From positions 119,641,794 through 119,705,793 of the forward strand of contig NC_055991.1 in assembly GCF_018446385.1 (NCBI RefSeq): a DNA stretch of 64,000 bases, in the 5' to 3' direction. Numbering within the stretch: the first letter of the stretch is position 1; each line of letters begins with the position of its first letter. Source of the stretch: Zingiber officinale. Lineage: Eukaryota; Streptophyta; Magnoliopsida; Zingiberales; Zingiberaceae. Below the pieces are notes generated by a model that saw nothing but the letters and a program-made list of their open reading frames with translations, was not told the DNA's origin and made no database searches. The position numbers were made by a program, and so were the translations under genes. This document shows, one piece after another, positions 57,101 to 64,000 of this stretch.

Positions 57101-58347
57101 GGGCGGCAGAACGCTAAGCAAGTGAAATTTCGCCTTTCCGTTGGCCACGAAATCGGCTTGCTCCTTTTTTGTCCATTGATTCTCTTCTTTGTCTTTTGGA
57201 GCTGTAAAACCAAATTTCATAGTTAGAAGAATGTCAAAATCCATTTAAAAAAAAACCTCCATTCTTCGTCTCTATGTAGCGAAGTCTCCGTCGAACTTCG
57301 GGGGATGAATGCTTGTTCCGACCATCATTTTGATCTTTGTGCTTCAGTCGACGGTTAGTCCTTCTGAGGTGGTCGGGCTCTGATATCACTTGTTGGTGCA
57401 GCGGGGCCGGCAAAAGGGGAAGGGTGAATTTCCTGCAAATAAAGAATATCGTCCTTAAGACTTTTCAACTTAAAAAATAATAGCAACAATAAAAGATAAA
57501 ATAGTAGTAATAAAAAAGAGATAGGAAATTTAACTTGGTTACAACCCAGGGGTTTGTTAATCCAAAGTAGTCGAACAACTCTACTAGAATGTCTCCTTCA
57601 CTATAGGCGGAGAAGACTTTTTTACACACTAAGAATGTTCAGAAGTTGCTAGGAACTTAATACAGAGTTGATTGATTAATTTCTAGGTCCAGGGGTCTTT
57701 ATATAGCTCCTGGAAACTTTATCTCGAGCCTTGAGGGCGCCTCCAAAGGGGTTGAGGGCACCTCCAAGGGGTTTGACCGAATATAACTCTATCCGATTAC
57801 AAACGACCACTTTGGCCAGGTCAAAGGCACCTCCAATGGACTTGAAGGCACCTCCAATGGCCTTGAAGGCACCCTGGACAAGGTTGAGGGCGCCTTCAAG
57901 GCAATGAAGGCGCCTCCAAGCCTACAGGCAGCGCAGACGCCTTTAGCACTTCGTTTAAGGCGCCTCTAGCTAGCTTTTCCAGCTCCTTTTGACTTGTTTT
58001 CTTCTTTCGAGGCTCCGAATGTTTGGGTGATTGTGGCCAACCGAAATAGGGCTCACCCGAATTTAATTTCCGGCCTTCTCCTCGAGCAAGTTTCCGTTCT
58101 GGCTTCTCGTCCCTCAAACGTCATGCACGTTCTTCTCATCCACCGGTGTACTCTTCCGCAGTTCTCTCGTCCTTCGGACGCACCGAGCCCGTCGGCTCTC
58201 TTCCCGTGTCGTCCTTCTCGCTAGCTGCGTCTTCCACTCGACTTCCTGTGCTCTTAACCTCCTGCACACTTAAACACAGGGATCAACTAACAAATAGGAT
58301 ATAACCTAACTTGGTTGATCACATCAAAATAACCACGGGGTCCAACA
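54128..58347 (-). mobile_element. Gag-only copia element (inner, 4220 bp) nested in the outer copia
   Basis: 3' LTR 54128-55033 (906 bp) and 5' LTR 57391-58347 (957 bp), both TGTTGG..CCAACA in plus-strand reading. Flanks TTTAG (54123-54127) and TTTGG (58348-58352) form a 5-bp duplication with one change. Primer-binding site on the minus strand at about 57376-57388 ('gctctgatatca'); polypurine tract beside 55034. The internal region of 2357 bp encodes gag only. The LTR family is the same as the solo LTR at 1072-2006. Confidence 0.9.
55920..57290 (-). pseudogene. Gag of the inner copia element, degraded
   Basis: Minus-strand pieces give a copia gag: 'MDFDILLTMKFGFTAP' and 'AKDLWEKFLELHEGT' (57244-57008), 'RYTLNAFPMSPEWTSLVDAY' (56966-56514), then a zinc knuckle CYNCNEK-stop-H..DC whose Gly-like position is a TGA (56514-56516). 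Acidic 'KATWDESTSSESE' and a coiled-coil segment ('KLENKKLKNKIEKLKND', 56147-55920) follow. A frameshift lies near 57000. Immediately after the motif resembling NPVGRNLYWVP (about 55885-55920) the sequence turns non-coding, without any pol domain. Confidence 0.8.
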
Positions 58348-58449
58348 TTTGGTACCCAATATAAGTTCCTTCCTACAGGATTAATCAAGAATTTCTTAGC
58401 AATATATTTCTTTGAAATTCTTCTTATTTATCCCTTATGGTATCTAAGG
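58348..58449 (-). other. Internal sequence of the outer copia between the two nested insertions
   Basis: Minus-strand reading contains the end-of-gag-like motif NPVGRNLYWVP (near 58352-58386), matching the inner element near 55885-55920. Gag coiled-coil sequence continues beyond the solo LTR at 60836. Confidence 0.7.
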
Positions 58450-60835
58450 TGTTGGTTGCTAATCGGAAAACCTAGAGGTTCCACTGTACAAGAATTTTGT
58501 ATAAAGGTCTGAACCTCTTCCTAGCTACCATGTGTTCTTTTAAATTAAATTTTGGATCGCCTGCGGAACTTAACACGTTTGATCCAAAACTTAATCTATT
58601 TGTTCTTTTAGGTTTTGACTTGGATCTCCTGCGGAACTTAACACGTTCGACCCAAGTCACCTTAAGTTATTAATTCCATTAAATATTAATTTCCATAATT
58701 GGTTCCCAGTACTGACGTGGCGAGGCACATGACCTTCTTGGATATGGGAGCAACCACCACCGACTAGACAAAACCTCTTATGGAAAGCTAATATTTAATT
58801 TCCTAAAATAACTTTAGGTTAACCGAAAAGAACAATCAAATCACAAGGAAAAGAAAAAACAAAAGAACACAACATCGAAAAACATATTCGAAATTCTAGA
58901 ATCGTAAGCCTCTTGTATTTGGTATTATTTCCATAAATAACTAATATGATGCGGAAAGAAAAATTACTAGTTATACCTTCTAGAAAGACCTCTTGATCTT
59001 CTACCGTATTCCTCTTCTAACCTCGGACGTTGTGTGGGCAACGATCTTCCGAGATGAGAAATCACCAACCACCTTCTTCTCCTCCTAGCTAGGTTCGGCC
59101 AACAATAAGGAAGCTTCACCAAGGAAAAAGATCAAAACACCAACCAAGCTCCAAGAGATGCTAGCTTTCTCTCCTTCTTCTTCTTCTTCTCCAAGTAGTA
59201 TCCGGCCACCACAAGAACTCCAAGAGGGATGAAGTATTCGGCCACCACAAGAGGAAGAGAGGGAGAGGATGATGGCCGACCACAATAATAGAGGTTGTGT
59301 CTTGTGAAGGCACCATCACCCCTTCTTTTATATTCCTTGGCCTAGGTAAATTAGGAAATTTAATTACAATAAAATTTCCTTAATTCCCTTGACATGATTT
59401 AATTGAGAAAAATAAAATAATATTTCCCCAATTAATCTCCAATGGTTGGCCACCTCATGTAGAGCAAATAGGATAATTTTAATCAACAATTAAAACTTCC
59501 TTATTTGTCTTTGGAAATTTTTTAAAAAATAAAATTTCCTTTAAAAATCTCTTCATGGTTGATAAAAAGAAATTTCTATAATTTTAATTTTATCAACATG
59601 TGAATAATTTTAAAGAGAAAATAAAACATCTCACCAATCTACAAATAAGGAAAGAGATCTAATCTCTTTCTTTAATCTTTTATAGATCTTTTACAAGAGA
59701 GATATTTTAATTTAATTCTATTTAATAAATTATTTCTTCCACATAATAAAAATTAAAATTAAAATTCTTTTTTAATTTAATTTGGCCGGCCCCCACTAGC
59801 TTGGGTTCAAGCTAGGGCCGACCACCCAATTTATACCTAGGCCGGCCCTAGCTTGGTTCCCAAGCTAGCTTGGCCGGTCCCCTATTGGTGGGTATAGAAG
59901 GTGGGTATAGATGAGTATAGTACTCTATAAATAAGAGGCTACGATAGGGACCGAGAGGAGGAATTGGTTTTGGTCTCCCGATAAAATTAAGCATCCCGTG
60001 TTCGCCCCGAACACACAACTTAATTTTATCAATAATAATTCATTCCACTAGAGAACTATTATTGAACTACCGCACCAATACCAAATTACATTTTTGGGCT
60101 CCTTCTTATTATGAGTGTGTTAGTCTCCCTGTGTTTAAGATATCGAATGTCCACTAATTAAGTGAGTTACTGACAACTCATTTAATTAATATCTTAGTCC
60201 AAGAGTAGTACCACTCAACCTTATCATCATGTCGGACTAAGTCCACCTGCAGGGTTTAACATGACAATCCTTATGAGCTCCTCTTGAGGACATTATCAAC
60301 CTAGTATCTCTAGGACACAGTTTCCTTCTATAATCAACAACACACACTATAAGTGATATCATTTCCCAACTTATCGGGTTTATTGATTCATCAAACTAAA
60401 TCTCACCCATTGATAAATTAAAGAAATAAATATCAAATATATGTGCTTGTTATTATATTAGGATTAAGAGCACACACTTCCATAATAACTGAGGTCTTTG
60501 TTCCTTTATAAAGTCAGTATAAAAGAAACGGCCTCAAATGATCCTACTCAATACACTATGAGTGTACTAGTGTAATTATATAGTCAAGATAAACTAATAC
60601 CTAATTACACTATGACCTTCTAATGGTTTGTTCCTTTCCATTTTTGTCGTGAGCTACTGTTTATAATTTATAAGGTACTGATAACATTATCATCTGCATG
60701 TGACACCACATACTATGTTATCTACAATATAAATTAATTGAACAACTACAACTAAATGTAGACAATTTGACCAAATGTGATTCTTTATTCATAATGATGT
60801 TTACAAAACTTAGGCTTTCAGTATACACTCCAACA
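58450..60835 (-). repeat. Solo copia LTR, 2386 bp, nested in the outer element
   Basis: TGTTGGTTGCTAATC..ACACTCCAACA with a perfect 5-bp duplication TAAGG (58445-58449, 60836-60840). Same family as the deleted LTR at 4709-4999, whose adjoining primer-binding site sets the orientation as minus. A minus-strand TATA (TATAAAAG, about 59327-59334) precedes a plausible leader. ORFs inside it, for example 59085-59285, are not genes. No primer-binding site or gag follows at either side, so it is a solo LTR. Confidence 0.9.
59980..60030. repeat. Nested hairpin inside the solo LTR
   Basis: 12-bp perfect outer arms GATAAAATTAAG / CTTAATTTTATC (59980-59991, 60019-60030) enclose a second inverted repeat GTGTTCG / CGAACAC (59998-60004, 60008-60014). 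Confidence 0.75.
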
Positions 60836-61610
60836 TAAGGTACCAATTTAATCCATAGAATTTTCTAATATGTTGATTATCTGAGCATGCATGATTTTTC
60901 AAAATATCTATTTGTATTTTTAAATTATCATTTTCTAATTTTAATTTATCATTTTCTAATTCTAATCTTTGAAAATCTTCTAACAGACAAGATTTGTCTA
61001 AAATTAATTTCAACTTTTTATTTTCGTTTTCTAGCATGCAACAATCTTTGGTTAATAATTTAACAAATTTAAACATTTGGCCAGGTGGTAGAAATTGTAC
61101 CTGACTTACCTTGTCAATTTCTGATCCTCCCCCTGTAGAGTTGCTTTCCTCCGACGTTGCTCCCCCTTCATCAATGCTTTCGATGCTCATTGAGGAAGAG
61201 CTGACTTCATCTTCTAGTAGGTACTCGACTATGAGAGTTGTTCCGGCAATTCCTCATTTTCAGCTTCTAATGACGACTCGGTGTCCATCGAGGAGTTGGA
61301 ATTGGCTTCAATTGGTTCTTTGTAGAGCTTCAAAAACTTTTCTCAAATTTCTTTTGCACTTTGGTAGTTGCTGATTCTGTCGATATCTTTAACCGGAAGT
61401 ACACTTAAAAGATAAAATTCTGTCATACCATTTGACGTAAAATCGTCATGCTGCTTTTTGGTCCAGAGGTGTTTTTTGATTTCTTCTCCATTCGTATTCT
61501 TTGGTGCTTCAAAATCATATTTAATTATTAATAAAATATTAAAATCTGTTTTAAGAAATACCTTCATTTGTCGCTTCCAAAATGTGAACTCCCCCTCAAA
61601 CATTGGTGGG
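60836..61610 (-). pseudogene. Gag of the outer copia element, degraded
   Basis: Minus-strand reading: 'MFEGEFTFWKRQMKVFLKTDFNILL' and 'LWTKKQHDDFTSNG' (61603-61343) are the N-terminal copia gag region. A middle part with stops is followed by an open piece from 61190 with a coiled coil ('LENENKKLKLILDK', 'LELENDKLKLENDNLKIQ'), cut by the solo LTR at 60835. The UBN2 core and zinc knuckle seen in the inner element are missing here, so this copy has an extra internal deletion near 61340. Confidence 0.75.
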
Positions 61611-61686
61611 TAGATGTTAGCTCCGGTGATCTCGTTGCTTCAATCGGCGGTTAGTCCTCCTGAATCGACCTTGCTCTGATACCACT

Positions 61687-62781
61687 TGTTGGACCCTGGT
61701 TGGCAGGCTAGAAGGGGAGGTTGAATAGCCCTGCACAAATTACAAAAGAAACCCTTCTCGAACAATTAACTTAAATAGCGAACACTTGCAAAAAATAATT
61801 AAATGAATAGAAATGAAAGAGACTTCAGAATTTTTACTTGGTTACAACCAGGGAGGTTGTTAATCCAAGGAAATGAATCGCACTACTTCCTCCTTTAGGC
61901 GGAGGAGTCTCTTTACAACAATTTATGCACAAAAATGAAGAAGCTAAACAAAGTGGAAAGCGTATACAAGTGTTGCTAAGTAATTCTTGTTGTTGTCAAG
62001 CTTCTGGACCAAGGTTATATTTATAACCTTGGTCGGGGTGCCTGGAAGGGTTCCAGGCGCCTGGAAGGGGATAAAACTTTATCATCTTCGTAGCGGTCAA
62101 CATCCACATCGACCATGGATAAAAAGAGGTTTCGGGCGCCCGAAATCGCTTCGGACGCCCGGACCCTTAAAGTCAACAAGGTTGACTTTTTCGGTTCGGA
62201 CGCCCGGACCCTTAAAGTCGACAAGGTTGACTTTTTCCGTCTAGGCTCTCTGCTCCGGTGCTGCTCGCCTCGGTCCGGGTCTTTCGCTCCGGCTCTGCTC
62301 GTTTGGGTGATTTCGGCCAATCGAAATAAAGCTCACCTGAACCCAATTTCGGCCTTCTCCTCTAGCAAGCTTCCGCTCCGGCTTCTTGTACCTCGGAATC
62401 GTCGCATGCTTCCTTCTCGTCCGCCAGCGTACTCTTTCGCAGCTTCATCCCTCGGATGCACCGAGCCCGTCGGCTCTCTCCCGTGCCGACCTTCTCGCTA
62501 GCTGCGTCTTTTGCTCCCCGAGCAGTATTCCGCTCTAGCTTCTCATCCCTTGGAAACATCGCGCGCTCCCTTCTCGTCTGCCGTTGTACTCTTCCGCAAC
62601 ACCTCGTCCCTCAGATGCACCGAGCCCGTTGGCTCTCTCCCGTGCCGTCCTTCTCGCTAGTGGCGTCTTTTGCTCGACTTCCTGTACTCCTAAGTTCCTG
62701 CACACTTAGACACAGGGTTAAACACAACAGTACCTAACTTAACTTGTTTGATCACATCAAAACAACCTTGGGGTTCCAACA
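61687..62781 (-). repeat. Outer copia 5' LTR (1095 bp)
   Basis: TGTTGGACCCTGG..GGTTCCAACA; near-identical partner of 52390-53442, with insertions/deletions in the GGCGCC/CCGGACC repeat zone (about 62040-62230), including a duplicated ~50-bp block 'cggacgcccggacccttaaagtc.acaaggttgactttttc' at about 62152-62239. On the minus strand a TATAAATA box near 62018-62027 follows that zone. Confidence 0.9.
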
Positions 62782-64000
62782 ACTTGCTGGTGACTTAGAA
62801 AAAGACTGAGGAAGGTCTTAGAAAAACAACTTAGAGAAAAGTAAGACAGAGCCTTCTTGAACCTAACAAGAAGTTTTAGGGTATCATTTGATCAGAATGT
62901 CTTCCTGGATCATAGAATTGTACATTTAAATATAAGAAAAAGTAGCACACAGTAATTTACATATAGATCTTACAGATTAGTTGCGGAAAAGAAACTAGCA
63001 CACAACAATTTACATAATTAATCTTCCAGAATAGTTGGCATACAAAAAATTTATAAGAAATCTTACAGACACTTAGAACTGAGGCTGAGCACACTTGAAA
63101 AGATGCCGAAGAGAGAAGGGATTTCTTCGTGAGAGAAGGGATTTCTTCGTGTCTTATTGAGCTGAGGGGAGAAGACTTTTTATAGGAAAGGTGAAAGAGA
63201 TTGCTTTGGAGAGAAGAAAGGGGTTAGGCTTGCTTGTAAGATTTTAGGAAGAGGGTTTTATCAAGGAGTGAGAAATAGAGACAAGTGGAAAGAGAGAGAC
63301 AGATGGAAAGAAGAAAGAGGGGATCTGGTTAAAGTAATTGTCTGGTATGATAACTGTAGGTAGACTGGTAGTGGAGATACTATAGACTGGTTGTGGATGT
63401 ATTGTAGGTTAGATAGACTAGTAGTGGAGGTACTGTAGGTAGTACTAAATTCTAAGGGTGAGTTGTGAATTTAGGGATCTATCATGTTATTAACATTCTG
63501 TTCTCCGATTGAATCAAAAGATGGTGTTTGAAAGCTAGAAGCTTGAATTGGGGGCTTGTTTCTATAGAGAGTCACTCTGTAGGCTATAGAGGAAAGGGTT
63601 GAACTTGCTCATTTTTTATTACTCATACGTTCAGTCTTCCTTTGGTAATGTCGAAAGAGGGTAGTATATTGTGTGGTAAAAGAACAAGGAAAGAATCTGA
63701 TACCTATTTCTTTGGGCCAATATATTTTTTCAGTATAGGATTCTCCTGCAAGGATGTACGTATTTGGATCTTCAATTTTGGTCCTATCTCCAGTTGGTGC
63801 CTTGGATGGAAGCTCGCCAATGTCTAAGTTGATCTGTGAAAGTAGGGGAAGCATCCCAATCAAAATCTGGATCTGAAGGATAATCTGCAAGTTCAGTCTG
63901 GCATCCGTCGACTTCATTGATGCCACTTTTGACTAAATGTCTAGCAAGTTCAATTTTAAGCTTCAGCCATTCTGGGGGAGTGTTGTCAAATGTACAAACA
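62782..64000. other. Unassigned DNA with a possible degraded protein-coding remnant
   Basis: No complete gene. A perfect 21-bp tandem duplication (GAGAGAAGGGATTTCTTCGTG) lies at about 63112-63153. On the minus strand, 63999 down to about 63795 reads as an open protein-like frame ('PPEWLKLKIELARHLVKSG', 'YPSDPDFDWDASPTF', 'LRHWRASIQGTNW'). After a TAG and one shift the next frame stays open to 63609. Family not recognised; a retroelement or pararetrovirus-like remnant, or a broken host gene, are all possible. Confidence 0.35.

Larger units (their letters stand above)
52390..62781 (-). mobile_element. Gag-only copia element (outer), carrying two nested insertions
   Basis: LTRs 52390-53442 (3') and 61687-62781 (5') with a perfect target duplication ACTTG (52385-52389, 62782-62786). 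The primer-binding site is 'gctctgatacca' at about 61673-61684 on the plus strand. The polypurine tract is the reverse complement of ATCTCCCCATTTTTGATG at 53443. Removing the inner copia (54128-58347) and the solo LTR (58450-60835) leaves only about 1.6 kb internal, holding part of gag and no protease, integrase, RT or RNase H. It must have been mobilised in trans. Confidence 0.9.

Noticed and set aside
58450-60835. A complete small non-autonomous element instead of a solo LTR
   Set aside because: It has single TG..CA ends with a 5-bp duplication but no second LTR copy, primer-binding site or polypurine tract inside, and its ends equal those of the LTR at 4709-4999.

Overview
This is nuclear DNA from a flowering plant. 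The features pointing that way are intron-containing plant genes with GT..AG junctions, a GC-rich first exon in the FCA gene, TGTTGG..CCAACA copia LTRs primed by initiator-tRNA-Met, a Tat-type gypsy element with an antisense ORF, Tourist-like MITEs and an Au-type SINE. The look is monocot (GC-rich 5' exons, very dense LTR content); Zingiberales would fit, but that is only an impression.

Layout. Positions 1-25.3 kb are a retrotransposon block. 1-5 kb holds overlapping copia LTRs: an LTR tail at 1-913, a solo LTR at 1072-2006 with target duplication TGAAG, a 3' LTR at 2076-3568 and an internally deleted LTR at 4709-4999. 5797-25320 is a decayed Tat-type gypsy element with degraded gag, protease, RT, RNase H and integrase, a telobox-rich minisatellite and an antisense ORF. 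It is split between protease and RT by a nearly complete copia element (8830-18131, target duplication GCAAC).

25.5-50.7 kb is a gene island with three recognisable genes. FCA (26226-41105, +, 19 coding exons, 784 aa) is the plant RRM/WW regulator of RNA 3'-end processing and flowering time. A MITE lies just upstream of it, an Au-type SINE in intron 10 and an RTE-type LINE in intron 18. UBP22-like ubiquitin protease (45853-42207, -, 3 coding exons, 597 aa) is convergent with FCA. The EMC7 homologue (46550-50662, +, 7 coding exons, 213 aa) is head-to-head with UBP22 across about 0.7 kb.

50.7-64 kb returns to repeats: a small Tourist-like MITE, then a minus-strand copia element (52390-62781, target duplication ACTTG). 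This carries two later insertions: a second, related gag-only copia (54128-58347) and a 2.4-kb solo LTR (58450-60835, target duplication TAAGG). The last 1.2 kb is unassigned but holds a fragment that reads like a degraded protein.

The genes are not an operon. FCA acts on nuclear RNA 3' processing, UBP22 in chromatin (SAGA deubiquitination) and EMC7 in ER membrane-protein insertion. The most unusual signals are arrays of short palindromes inside the LTRs. Their central motif is constant while the two flanking arms change together from unit to unit. A second notable signal is a copia family whose two copies here share the same pol-less structure. Exon boundaries were placed by eye from splice consensus and reading frame and may be off by a base or two.
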